A stretch of DNA of 64,000 bases from Schistosoma mansoni (Eukaryota; Platyhelminthes; Trematoda; Strigeidida; Schistosomatidae): NCBI RefSeq assembly GCF_000237925.1, contig NC_031502.1, positions 54,867,943 to 54,931,942 on the forward strand, written 5' to 3'. The translations under genes and the position numbers were made by a program. Shown in pieces: positions 10,842-21,130 of the stretch. Under the pieces are notes generated by a model. The model worked only from the letters and a program-made list of their open reading frames with translations, searched no databases and had not been told where the DNA came from. Within the stretch, counting starts at the first letter, position 1; the number at the start of each line of letters is the position of its first letter.

Positions 10842-11355
10842 ATGAAATTTATACTCTGTATATAAAGAATAGAATATCGTAAATGTTATATGCGTCAATG
10901 TTGTTCATTCAGGGTATTATCAGCTTGCAAACTCTCTTATTTCCATATGATAAAATTATGAGTTATGGGGAAAATGAGCAGTCACTAAACTAATCTAGGA
11001 TCCAAATGTCTTGCTATTCTTTGATTGCAAATGTTTTCAAGTTAATGACTAGTATGCTTGTCTTGTAGATGAAATTCAATATTTTCAGGTGATATATGTG
11101 CAGTTCGTGCCACTAAACCAAAATGAACACAGTCATCCAATACATCAAGTTCACCCAAACATTTGAACATTTCATAATTAACTCAAGTCGAAATATTTCG
11201 TGTAAGGCATTCAGGACATTATTGAAGTATTTTCTGAAAAAGGAAATAAGCCATAATTATACATTTTAAAAATGTGTGCCTACATTCACAAAATTCAATC
11301 GTTTTTGACAACATTAGATAAAATTTATACAAGTGATAAACTTTGTAAGTACTAC

Positions 11356-11657
11356 TGTAGTGAACAGAACACAGGTGGGGACAATCGGATGTGTTTTAGC
11401 ATCACATTACAGAATATCTCACTAAAACCTGATTACCATACAGGAAACAGTTAATTTGCAAAATAACAATCAATTGTCTCAGTTTGACTGTTCTGCAAAT
11501 ATCCGTTCATAGTCTCCGATTATAATTAATCATGCATTTTCGTACCAACTGTGTGCCGTTCCCGTTCTGTTCTTATCGATCTTCTACTGAAATACATTCA
11601 ATACCCGACCATCACCATATACTACTTATGTAGATATCAATAACTCACACCACACTC
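11356..11657 (+). mobile_element. Solo-LTR-like fossil, family E, copy 1
   Basis: A unit of about 300 bases starting TGTAGTGAAC and ending near CACACCACAC, with TG/CA-type ends. It aligns with units at 11778, 20246, 29018 and 42221 and with a fragment near 27.6 kb. No internal coding region adjoins it. Its length and ends suggest a solo LTR of a Ty3/gypsy or BEL-type element. It is diverged and looks old. Confidence 0.55.
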
Positions 11658-11777
11658 GCCCCTCCTTTAAAGCATTCGTTCTTGCGGTGGTTCTGCTCGC
11701 CGTGAACACTGACATAATATCAATAATCTGTTGTGTTCACTGCAGTACATGATGGTTCTGGGTTTTGATCGTAATTG

Positions 11778-12031
11778 TGTAGTGAAAGAGAACACAAATA
11801 GGGATTATCGAATGTTTTGGAACACACAATTACAGATACTCATAGTGAAATCTGAGAATCATATAGTAAATATTTCATTTGCAAAATATCAGTCAATCAT
11901 CTCAGACTTGATTGTTCCTTCATTTCCACACCAATCATTCTCTTTTCTTTGATCTTTTACCGTCAGATATTTCACTTTCGATTGACGATACATACTACTT
12001 ATACTTGTCAACATCAGTAGTACACACCACA
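11778..12031 (+). mobile_element. Solo-LTR-like fossil, family E, copy 2
   Basis: It begins TGTAGTGAAAG and ends CACACCACA. It is the same family as the copy 120 bases upstream and in the same orientation. The short stretch between the two copies has no coding sequence, so they look like separate insertions. Confidence 0.5.
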
Positions 12032-12084
12032 GTTGTACATTGTTGTAGACTTTGTAGAATAAAACAAAACATTTTTCCAAACTT

Positions 12085-13990
12085 CTAAACCTTCGAATCT
12101 CACGGCTAGCACCTGACCCTTAGACCACTGAGTTGAGGATCAGTGGTATAGTTCGCGATATTGTACAACCATCTGGTTGTTGCTTAACTAGTTATTGATG
12201 AATGAATCAGTCTGCTTGTACTGTCTTGTTTTCTGTGTGTCGTTCCGTTGCTACCAGAAGCTGATAAGAGTATTTCTTAATCATTCCAAACAACTGTATC
12301 AGTATTGGTAATCTACAGTCAGCTCAAGTCACAACATTGAAAAAATACTCTGTTTCAAGACATTATAATATATCCCTCCCGTATCCCTTCCAGCCATATG
12401 GAATGATGAAGCCTAGTAGGCCCTTCTGAAGAAGAGTGCTACAGCACGGCACAACTATCGGGGTGAGATAAATTTTTCTGCAATGCCACTCGGAACCATC
12501 ACATAACACTCACACAGAACCCTTTTTTTGTCTTTTTTGTTTTTGTTTTTATTTGGGCAGACTTTTTTTAATATTTTACCTCTCTTTTGGAACTCTCAAT
12601 AGTTATGCACTGACTCCTTGTAGCACTCGTAATCGCTTTTTGGGTATTGGTAGAGTGGGTGATTAGGCCGATCTCCACCACACACGATTAACCGCTCACG
12701 TTAGGCCATGGAAACAGTCCCATGATCCGGGAGGCACGATAAGGACGTGTGAGTCGGATTTTGCCCCCTCCATAAATACATTTATCATCCTTATTGGTTT
12801 CGTCAGGACATTCCAAAAAATCTCCTTTTAACCAATCCGTCAATACTGTTGAATAAACTTTATAAGTTGACAGTAAAACATACAAATTATATTCGAATTA
12901 TCCATATCTTCTTCAGTTATCAGCCAAATAATTCAAAATTACATTGGTCGTAGTTATTTTTTTGTGGTTTTAATAAAAGTTGTTTGTTAATTAGGTTAGT
13001 AGTATACTCTTCTTCTGTGTTCTGTTGTCATAGGGACACTTGGGTGTAACGGAAATTCATTGTAGTTGCGTGAATCATTCAGCTCGAGATCACAATCGTA
13101 AATTTCATGAAATACTTAAGTAAACTATCCAATTATAAACTTTAGGCAGATTAGAATTAATAATGGCGAACAGCTGAAAAATTATGATATGATAGAGGAA
13201 AATTATGAGATTGCTGATGATCCAAAGGCTTAAGCCATAGCTATCTGATGTGGTTGGGTATTTTCTGTGTATATGGTTGCTGGTGTAAAGGCAGTGAAAT
13301 GTCACTGAGCCCTAGCCAAATCATCCGGCAGTTGGGTCACTGAATATAGAACAGATCATCGATCCTTGTCAGGGTCAAGGACAACCAACGTGCATCAGTT
13401 AGTCATATACCATGTGCTGGCGCATGTCATAATACTATAGTACAGGGAAGGGGTAATCCACTATAGATGCTGACCGCGAGGTGTGACTTCGAAGTTAGCT
13501 GGTTTGTCACATCGTTCCCGTTTAACTCGAGTGGGCCTCCAATCATTCGACAGAGATCAACAACATTGATAGTCTACATTGGCTTTAATTTTCCGGAGTT
13601 TCTAGTCAATTGATCAGTAATTCTCTTTTTTGGATCCTATTTAGTTTGAATTCATTTATTAGGTTTATGAGCGAAACAACCAACCGGCCATCAATTCTTT
13701 TAGACCAATTATATCCTCGAAACGTAATCTGATCGATAACAGTATTCATTGTAACACCTGCGGATAAACTCCACGTTGTCAAGTCATCGAGGGGTAATGT
13801 AATCAGTAATTAGGGTTGTTTCCGTTTGTTTAGTCGCTCAGTTGTAGACATTTTGGGATACTTGGAGGTTTGACTTCTGCTATATTTTAGTTTTTCATCC
13901 ATTATGACTCAGTGTAGTACACTTAACACGTCCATACCATGATGAAAATATAAGTTAATTTATGTAGAAGAGATAAAAATTGGCTTAATT
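12085..13990. other. Non-coding stretch with worn repeats
   Basis: A tRNA-like SINE scrap on the minus strand (about 12095-12180, with TTCGAATCTC and TTAGACCACTGAG) opens the stretch. Blocks of higher GC at about 12390-12500, 12640-12790 and 13310-13560 look like further decayed repeats that I cannot classify. No exon is supported. Confidence 0.35.
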
Positions 13991-14004
13991 AGATAACATT
14001 ATTA

Positions 14005-14215
14005 TATAGTTGAAAGCGTGAATCAATTGAAGCTAGACTGATAGGTCCTGGGTTTGAATCTCGCGAGTGCGAGATCATGGATGCACACTGCTGAGGAGTC
14101 CCATAATAGGACGAAACGACCATCCAGTGCTTCCAGTTTTTCCATGGTGGTCTAGCTTCAATTAACTCACGCTTTCAACCATGAAAATACTAAATCTCCA
14201 CAAAACTCCTTCTGA
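14005..14215 (+). repeat. H2 hammerhead SINE, fold-back form
   Basis: The body runs from the B box (GGGTTTGAATC, 14050-14060) through a hammerhead core CTGAGGA (14091-14097), a stem II GTCC/GGAC and GAAAC, to the H2 tail. The left edge is an inverted copy of the tail, so the insert starts GTTGAAAGCGTGAATCAATT and ends with its near-complement. Stem III has a C/A mismatch, so self-cleavage would be weak or absent. Confidence 0.75.
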
Positions 14216-14711
14216 TAACATTATTTTAGACTGTGGGTTTATCAGATAGAAATTCCTCTATTTCAGATTGCTTAGTATCTCCGAGACTTCCATAGTAAGT
14301 GCATTATTCTCAAAATACTAAGTTAAGATGTTGTAGCTCAACATTTTACTCGGAAACTAACTAGGCAACTGATAGTCAATAAATCTAAGCATATCATATG
14401 CTTGTACTTAAACGTTCCTACGAACTAAAAAGCCCTGAACTGGACTTTCTATTGGAGGAAACGAGCCAGCTATACCCTTATTCAAGGTTTCTACTTATAT
14501 CTCTCTATTTATATCGGAAGAATAGATATTTATGTATCGATGATGTGTACAGCTGTTCACTTGACTTAATCAATTACAGCTTTCTAGTCATTTCTTAGTC
14601 TTCTCACCTTTTCATTACCCTTTAAACTCGGGTACTGGATTTATGAATATCAGAATTAAACATTGTAGATCATAACAATAATATAATGTTCAATGTTATC
14701 ATTATACACAA
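14216..14711. other. Unassigned stretch
   Basis: AT-rich sequence between a SINE and a LINE fragment. A 66-codon frame at 14398 has no recognisable content. Confidence 0.3.
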
Positions 14712-15398
14712 AACGATAAGCAAGATTCTCCGATACAACACAGCATGCACCAATCGAATCACATTTGACGGAGAAGCTGTGGAGGATGTAAAGACATTTA
14801 CATATGTGGGCAGTATCATTGATGAATACGGTGGATCTGATGCAGATGTGAAGGCGCAGATCCACAAAGCAAGAGCAGCATATTTAAAATTGAAAAACAT
14901 CTGAAACTCAAAACAATTGTCAACCAACACCAAGGTTAGAATTTTCAATACAAATGTCAAGACAGTTCTACTGTATGGGGTGGAAACCTGGAGAACCAGG
15001 AAAGCCATCATTCATAAGATACAGGTGTTTATCAACAGTTGTCTACTCAAAATACTTCGGATCCGTTGGCCAGACACTATGAGCAACAACCTACTTTGAA
15101 AGAGAACAAACTAGATTTCAGTGGAGGAAGAAATCAGGAAGAAGCGTTCGAAGTGGATAGAACACACATTGAGGAAAGCACCGAACTGCATCACAAGACA
15201 AGCCCTCATTTGTAATCCTGAAGGCCAAAGGAGAAGAGGAAGACCGAAGAACACATTACACCGAGAAACTGAGACAGACATGAGAAGAATGAACAACAAT
15301 TGGATCGAACTAGAAAGGAAGGGGTAGGACAGAGTGGGTTGGAGAAAGCTGGTCGGCGGCCTATACTCCATTGGAGGGTGACATGCTTAAGTAAGTAA
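14712..15398 (+). mobile_element. RTE LINE 3' fragment (subfamily 1)
   Basis: Plus-strand 3' third of the LINE, from ILRYNT through FTYVGSIIDEYGGSDADVK, IFNTNVKTVLLYGVETW, LKILRIRWPDT and [18 protein letters not shown], to a (TAAG)n-type end. It carries in-frame stops, so it is dead. About 540 bases of it are almost identical, stops included, to the inverted copy at 20.5-21.1 kb. Confidence 0.88.
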
Positions 15399-15885
15399 CT
15401 AAGTAATCTTTACAAATCTACTACTATGAATCAATGATTTCTTTTTTCTCTAATTCCATTAAGAATAATGTAAATACTGAAATATAAAAAAAAACCTTAT
15501 TTCCATTAGATGAAATAAATTTTTTTTCTTTTTATCCTTGTATGTTTTTGTGTTTTTTGTTTTACTAGGTGAGTGAAAATTTCTTTATCCATATCTATTC
15601 TCTCACTCTTCCTCTCTCCCTCCCTCACTCCCTCTTTCTTTTTTCTCTTTCTCTGTCTTTATCGACTTTTTCTTCCTTTACCAAAATCATTCCAACTTTT
15701 CATACCAGTTAACCGATCGAGTATAATGGATAAACTAATAAATTCATTATAACTAAATGGTATTATAGACATTATGAATTAATGATGTTGATTGATCGAT
15801 TCAATTTGGTTACTTTCTATCTCGCTCTCCTTTTTTTAATATACCTCAGGTTATGTTTCTTGTTGTTAACCTTTATAACTTGTGG
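15399..15885. other. Unassigned AT- and pyrimidine-rich stretch
   Basis: Contains poly-T tracts and a CT-rich run (about 15600-15660). No gene or repeat family is recognised. Confidence 0.3.
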
Positions 15886-15889
15886 TCAT

Positions 15890-16415
15890 GTGTGCCCTCA
15901 AATGCCCTGGTACGGTCGAGAGTGGGGATGGCCTGCCCTCTCTCTCGAAATGCTCTCACACGGCCATGTGGATACAACCTCTGCCAGGGAAGTTCTACTC
16001 ACTGGCTTCTCGTGGCATTACTGTTGTTTACGAAATTGAGAGGAAGAAAAGCAAATGTCCGGCGCATTTACCAGGTTGGTGGATACGGAGAGTCCACCTA
16101 GGGGAGTTGGAAAACCCTGATTCCAAACCAATGGTACACATGGATTCCAGTATCCTGAGGGAACAAATGGCGTATGATCTTATTGTTTGTGACCGGCTAC
16201 CATGGGACTGCTTCTCCTTACGATACTCCACTGCCTTGTGGATCAGATCTTTAGGTCAAAGGCTCTGGGTGTGGTCCCCTAAGAAAACCACCTGCTTCAG
16301 TTTGGGCACATGGGCAGTATCACAGCCCTCACACAAATCGAATGAGATTTATTTGGCGCATATGTATCTGGTGCTCCATTGTACCAATATTCATGTGTTC
16401 AAACAAATAAATATA
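15890..16415 (+). repeat. Dispersed repeat R, copy 2 (longest open frame)
   Basis: A full-length R copy starting at the TGCCCTCAAATGCCCTGGTACGG-type head and ending in CAAATAAATAT. A 191-codon frame (15882-16457) spans it, including LREQMAYDLIVCDRLPWDC and SLGTWAVSQPSHKSNEI. Parts of the same frame stay open in other copies. The sequence resembles no protein family I know, and I treat it as a repeat rather than a host gene. Confidence 0.75.
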
Positions 16416-16985
16416 GGAGGTCAGTTGTGGCCCAATTTTCTCACATGTAACATTTAACACTGTGAGATTGAGTGATGCTAGTTCAAATACCACAAAGAGT
16501 ACTGATTTTTTAAAGATTGTTGACAGGATCTGACATGCATGAAAACCACATTTGAACACTTAATAATCAAGGATACTAAACAATAGGAAGTTCAGAGAAA
16601 TCAGTGTAAATCAAGGCATTCTAATCATGTAAGTGTAAAACTTGAAATGGAGGTTTAATCAAGTTTTATTATATCTTACAATACTGAAGATACCGAACGA
16701 TTTAAACTTTCTGCTACAATATCCAGATATCTAATCAGGGGGACTCATTTGTACACTAATGTAGATCATCTTATATTCTGTTGACGTGGTACATTAAATG
16801 TGTTTGGCTATTATTGTTATTATTATTATTATTATTTGTGGAAACAGTACCACATACGAGTATCGTCATAAGAAAAATGTACTAAACCAGGCTACGTTTT
16901 TACTTGTAAACTCCATATCTACTACTACATCCATCATCAAGATCAATGTGTAGAAATCGTCCGGATCATAGTTTTGAACTTTTCA
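16416..16985. other. Unassigned stretch with a TTA microsatellite
   Basis: AT-rich, with a (TTA)n run at about 16812-16838. Nothing coding is recognised. Confidence 0.35.
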
Positions 16986-16989
16986 AGTA

Positions 16990-17312
16990 AGGAATTACTG
17001 ACCATCAGCAACAGCGTTTTATGGGAGAGGACACACCATCTTCCACCTGAACAGGAAATTAGGAGAAGACGTTGGAAGTGGATCGACATACATTGAGGAA
17101 ATCATCAAACTGCATCACGATGCAATTCCTAACTTGGAATCCTGAAGTGAAGCGGAAAAGAGGAAGTCCAAAGAACACATTACTCCGGGAAACAGAAGCA
17201 GATATGAAGAGGATGAATGTTAACTGGAAAGAACTGGGAAGGATTGCCCAAGACAGAGTTGGATGGAGAATGTTGGTGTGCGGCCTATGCTCCTCGACGA
17301 GGGATAACAGGC
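16990..17312 (+). mobile_element. RTE LINE 3' end (subfamily 2)
   Basis: Encodes the extreme C-terminal part of the LINE protein ([20 protein letters not shown]) and the subfamily-2 terminus, whose last bases before the tail contain CTCCTCGACGAGGG. The other subfamily has CATTGGGAG at this position. It is 5'-truncated. Confidence 0.85.
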
Positions 17313-17368
<56 letters not shown>

Positions 17369-17420
17369 TTAAGTAATTAAGTAAGTAATTAAGTAAGTAA
17401 TTAAGTAAGTAAGTAAGTCA
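17313..17420 (+). repeat. Expanded (TAAG)n LINE tail
   Basis: About 105 bases of GTAAGTAA repeats with interspersed TAAT units, directly following the LINE terminus. This is the RTE 3' tail grown into a microsatellite. Confidence 0.9.
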
Positions 17421-17689
17421 ATATCTAAGACACCGTTGTAGGCCAAAGTCAAAAGGCAATCCGGTTTGAAACAGTTCTTTGTACTAATAAATTAAGGATT
17501 GCTAGTTTGAGTTTAAAAACAATTATTCAGCTTGCTCATCACCTTTGTAAACATCCATTCATCATATTTAATATGAATGAGCAAGACCAAAATACTCATC
17601 GATAATTAAACGCATTAGCTGTTTAATCAAACTACACAGTCTAATCAATGTTATGTAACTGATAGTTTCACTGTATGAAATTATAGGGA

Positions 17690-17886
17690 AATAGATATCA
17701 GATCTTGATGGAGTTTTGTTCTCTGAGCTGGATGGTTTGGTCGTGGAGCTTTCATCGTCCTTCTGAACGATATCATCAGCACAAACTTCGGGTAGAAGTG
17801 AAGTGTTTGACTTTCTCCACATCAGGTTCACAGCTTGTCCTGTGCACCTCGATGTTGATTGGTTCTTGTTGACCTCAAATTGACAG
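17690..17886 (-). repeat. Dispersed repeat D, copy 1, cut by an assembly gap
   Basis: Shares about 190 bases with 31.3, 37.1, 52.3 and 63.6 kb. On the minus strand the frame reads TSLLPEVCADDIVQKDDESS and then TTKPSSSENKTPS. The same peptide with substitutions appears in the 31.3-kb copy. The origin is unknown; it is probably part of a retroelement. It runs into the N gap. Confidence 0.6.
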
Positions 17887-18086
17887 NNNNNNNNNNNNNN
17901 NNNNNNNNNNNNNNNNNNNNNNNNNNNNNNNNNNNNNNNNNNNNNNNNNNNNNNNNNNNNNNNNNNNNNNNNNNNNNNNNNNNNNNNNNNNNNNNNNNNN
18001 NNNNNNNNNNNNNNNNNNNNNNNNNNNNNNNNNNNNNNNNNNNNNNNNNNNNNNNNNNNNNNNNNNNNNNNNNNNNNNNNNNNNNN
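17887..18086. other. Assembly gap (200 N)
   Basis: A run of exactly 200 N, probably a placeholder length. It separates repeat D from an H2 SINE, two repeats that adjoin one another elsewhere in the window. Confidence 0.99.
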
Positions 18087-18215
18087 CACTGGTCGTGGAT
18101 GCGCACTGCTGAGGAGTCCCACAATAGGACGAAACGGCCGTCCAGTGCTTCCAGGTTTTCCCTGGTGGTCTAGCTTCAATTGACTCACGCTTTCAACTAT
18201 GGAAATTACTGAATT
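18087..18215 (+). repeat. H2 hammerhead SINE, 3' half after the gap
   Basis: Starts inside the element and runs through a perfect hammerhead motif to the H2 tail (TTCAATTGACTCACGCTTTCAAC). The tRNA-like half is lost in the gap or was never present. Confidence 0.8.
18103..18148 (+). ncRNA. Type I hammerhead ribozyme, intact core (H2)
   Basis: Stem I is GCACTG (18103-18108) with CAGTGC (18143-18148). The core CTGAGGA is at 18109-18115. Stem II is GTCC/GGAC with a 7-nt loop. GAAAC follows, then a two-pair stem III (AC...GT) with a 4-nt loop. The cleavage triplet GTC ends at 18142. All invariant core bases are present. The tiny stem III matches the schistosome Sm-alpha ribozyme plan, and such ribozymes normally need loop contacts or dimers to work well. 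Confidence 0.8.
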
Positions 18216-18527
18216 ATTTATCGTACTGTTCATAGCCTAAATGCCACAGTTTCATAATAACTAGATAATTGCAATCTATAGTGTTCCAACTGCTTAACTA
18301 AAGAATTACAATGTGAGCATGAGTTTAGATTCTATGAAATCAAAGTCAATTCGACATAAAAAGTTGTACAGTGTTCATGAGATTTCCAAGATTCTGAAGA
18401 TAATGGATCTACTTACTTTATATCGTTTAAACCTTCATTTCGTGAATGGCAGGTTTATCTTAATATACGAAATGTTTCACAGTCAATGATACATTTAAAT
18501 GTTGCCTAGTGATTAAAACGTTTACAA
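18216..18527. other. Unassigned stretch
   Basis: AT-rich, with no recognised gene or repeat. Confidence 0.3.
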
Positions 18528-18775
18528 TTGATTAATCACTAGGTGGTGATCAGTGTCATGTATGCGAGGTCCTTCTTAGTGCAGATAGAATCCTACCTAC
18601 TAAGTTACAATAAAACCAATAGTCTAGGTGACCCAACACTGTGTGCACTATTTTGGGATAAGATGGCGGTTAGAGGTAGTAGATCTGCACTAAGAAGGAC
18701 CTGACACACATGATATTAATCACCACCCACTGATCAATCAGTTGTAAATGCTTCTTAGTCCTACAGGAGGTCAGT
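18528..18775. repeat. Inverted-repeat element, about 245 bases
   Basis: Two arms of roughly 60 bases face each other. The left arm (about 18530-18595) has GGTGGTGATCAGTGTCATGT followed by GGTCCTTCTTAGTGCAGAT. The right arm (about 18685-18770) holds its complement, TCTGCACTAAGAAGGACC. The middle contains GGGATAAGATGGCGG. It could be a MITE, or a fold-back head of the tRNA-like SINE that follows. A related fragment lies near 21175-21255. Confidence 0.5.
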
Positions 18776-18779
18776 CACG

Positions 18780-18915
18780 ACCCGGATAACCCAGTGGTAA
18801 CCTCTCTGACTGTGAAGCTGGGTGACACGGGATCGAATCCGTCAAGTAGCATCAGTTCCCTCAAGATTACAGGTACACCTTCCTGACGAGTGTCAAATAG
18901 AATGAAACCTAGCTT
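18780..18915 (+). repeat. tRNA-derived SINE, fourth family, degenerate hammerhead
   Basis: A-box-like TAACCCAGTGGTAACC (about 18799) and B-box-like GGGATCGAATCC (18829-18840) give pol III promoter spacing. Downstream, CCTGACGAGTGTC, AAATAGAAT and GAAAC occupy the positions of a hammerhead core, stem II and GAAA. Stem II is poorly paired, so this is a ribozyme remnant. Confidence 0.6.
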
Positions 18916-19021
18916 AGAATATTGAATAAAATGATAATTGAAGCAATCACAAGTGAAATTTCCAAATAATCTGTTTGTTTTTACGATTTAAAATATGAAG
19001 CTAAGTGAAATTTAAATTAAA

Positions 19022-19235
19022 AAACTTGACCCCATTGGACAAGCAAGTGGCTATCAGGACTCAGTAGCTGAGTGGATAACGCGATAGCGTTTGAAGCGAA
19101 CGATACTGGGTTCGAGTCCAAGAGTGAACATCAACTATGAGATGTAGGTACATCCAGTTGACGAGTCCCAAATAGGACGAAACGCGCGTCAAACTGGATT
19201 CCACTGCTAGTCACTATCCATCTTTGCTTACATTA
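19022..19235 (+). repeat. Sm-alpha-type hammerhead SINE, full length
   Basis: tRNA-like head with an A box near 19064 (TAGCTGAGTGG) and a B box GGGTTCGAGTCC (about 19109-19120). A hammerhead follows: stem II GTCC/GGAC, GAAACGCGCGTC, and stem I ATCCAG/CTGGAT. The first core base is T instead of C (TTGACGA), so this copy is probably not self-cleaving. Confidence 0.8.
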
Positions 19236-19689
19236 AGTGAAATTTAGTTGTGAAAACACAAAACAAACAACAATTTCTTTTGACATTTTAATCATTTTCA
19301 GTAATCATACTGATATACACGTGCTACCAAGCTGAAAGATGTTGTTTGTTTGTTGTTTTCTAGGAATTTACAGTTACAATAATAAGAGATATAAACTAAA
19401 CATGAATTACAAACAATAAATCAGTAAGAAAACTAAGGGTCTATTGTGGATATTGTATCCGCTAGGATACTAAGCCTTCTTCTTAGTGTTCACGTAAAGG
19501 ATGAACTAAAGTTAAAATCTGTTTACCTGTAGTCTTGTACTTTGTATTCTTGAGAAGAATTATACCTTAGAGTATAAATCCAGATGCAGTAAGCTTGAAC
19601 TCCTCTCTGTTTAAGTAAGCGAACAATTCAATTCAATTTAATCTTCACTATAGGGTTGTGGAGATTGTTGAGTTAAGATTAATATCATG
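19236..19689. other. Unassigned stretch
   Basis: AT-rich, with no gene seen. Confidence 0.3.
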
Positions 19690-19960
19690 CATGGATCAAT
19701 GTTAGACCACCATTCGAAACCTGGAAGCACTGAATGGTCGTTTCGTCGTAGCACGAGACTCCTCAGGAGAGCACATCCACTATCCCGAACTCGGAGATCG
19801 AACCCAGGATTTTCGGTCTCTCGTAGGAATGCTTAACCTCTAGACCACTGAGCCGTGCGGAACTGTGGATAAGCACTGTTGAGGAGTCCCATACTAAGAA
19901 GAAACGGCTGTCTAGTGTTCCTAGGTTTCGAATAGTAGCCTAACATTGATCCATTCATGA
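19690..19960. repeat. H3 hammerhead SINE, inverted pair
   Basis: A minus-strand copy (about 19690-19855) of a diverged H2 relative is followed head to head by a plus-strand copy (about 19856-19960). The unit is framed by inverted ends (ATGGATCAATGTTAGACCACC and its near-complement). The minus copy keeps CTGAGGA and GAAAC, but stem III is mismatched. B box: GGGTTCGATCT on the minus strand. Confidence 0.65.
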
Positions 19961-20245
19961 TATCAATCTAAATTTAATGTTTCTTCTAAATACTAAATAA
20001 ACTATCTTTTACGTAGACATATGCAATTCAGTATACAGAATTACTTAAAATAATATCTGTACTACTCAGTCAGTCATAAACGAATTTAGCACTTGTATTA
20101 CAGCATTCCTAACACAGTAATGTTTGCTGCTTTTATTCCAAGCTCTCTGTTTCACTTTTTTCTATTAACAGATGACTACAATGACTCGCTGACGGTAACG
20201 GAATTAACCTTGGGTACGCTGTTCATATACATCAAAAGAATGTTG
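19961..20245. other. Unassigned stretch
   Basis: AT-rich, between a SINE pair and a solo-LTR-like unit. Nothing recognised. Confidence 0.3.
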
Positions 20246-20485
20246 TGTAGTGAACAAGAACACAAGTGTGGACAACCAAATGTATTAGAATTCAAAATTA
20301 TAGGAGATCTTGATAAAATATCAATCAATCGTCTCAGACTTCATTGTTCTTTCATTTTCACATCAATCATTCTTTGTTCTCGTCCTTTTCTCTTCGATCT
20401 TCTCAACTTTCTACCGTCAGACCATTCCTTTTCGATTGATGATACATACTACTTATATTTGTCAACATCAATAGCGCACACTACA
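20246..20485 (+). mobile_element. Solo-LTR-like fossil, family E, copy 3
   Basis: Starts TGTAGTGAACAAGAACACAA and ends GCGCACACTACA, inside the 20-kb repeat cluster. It is shorter than the 29-kb copy. No internal domain adjoins it. Confidence 0.55.
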
Positions 20486-20493
20486 GTTATAGG

Positions 20494-21130
20494 ATTACTT
20501 ACTTACTTACGCCTGTTACTCCCAATGGAGCATAGGCCGCCAACCAGTATTCTCCAACCCACTCTGTCCTACCCCTTCCTTTCTAGTTCTATCCTGTTGT
20601 TGTTCATTCTTCTCATGTCTGTCTCAGTTTCTCGGTGTAATGTGTTCTTCGGTCTTCCTCTTCTCCTTTGGCCTTCAGGATTACAAATGAGGGCTTGTCT
20701 TGTGATGCAGTTCGGTGCTTTCCTCAATGTGTGTTCTATCCACTTCGAACGCTTCTTCCTGATTTCTTCCTCCACTGAAATCTAGTTTGTTCTCTTTCAA
20801 AGTAGGTTGTTGCTCATAGTGTCTGGCCAACGGATCCGAAGTATTTTGAGTAGACAACTGTTGATAAACACCTGTATCTTATGAATGATGGCTTTCCTGG
20901 TTCTCCAGGTTTCCACCCCATACAGTAGAACTGTCTTGACATTTGTATTGAAAATTCTAACCTTGGTGTTGGTTGACAATTGTTTTGAGTTTCAGATGTT
21001 TTTCAATTTTAAATATGCTGCTCTTGCTTTGTGGATCTGCGCCTTCACATCTGCATCAGATCCACCGTATTCATCAATGATACTGCCCACATATGTAAAT
21101 GTCTTTACATCCTCCAAAGCTTCTCCGTTG
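20494..21130 (-). mobile_element. RTE LINE 3' fragment (subfamily 1), inverted twin of 14.7 kb
   Basis: Minus-strand 3' end with a (TAAG)n tail at about 20494-20510. The encoded peptide segments are the same as at 14712-15398, including the same stops. The outer roughly 90 bases at the 3' side and a few dozen at the 5' side differ between the twins while the middle is nearly identical. A 230-codon plus-strand frame over this region is only the antisense of the LINE. Confidence 0.88.

Noticed and set aside
17313-17420. Regular (TAAG)n repeats considered as a CRISPR-like or satellite array
   Set aside because: This is a LINE 3' tail expanded as a microsatellite; there are no spacers.
19022-19235. 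Active hammerhead in this Sm-alpha copy
   Set aside because: The first core base is T rather than C, which should abolish the essential C3-G8 pair.
20093-20785. A 230-codon plus-strand open frame
   Set aside because: It lies antisense to a LINE 3' end for most of its length and begins in a solo-LTR-like unit. No host-gene signal.
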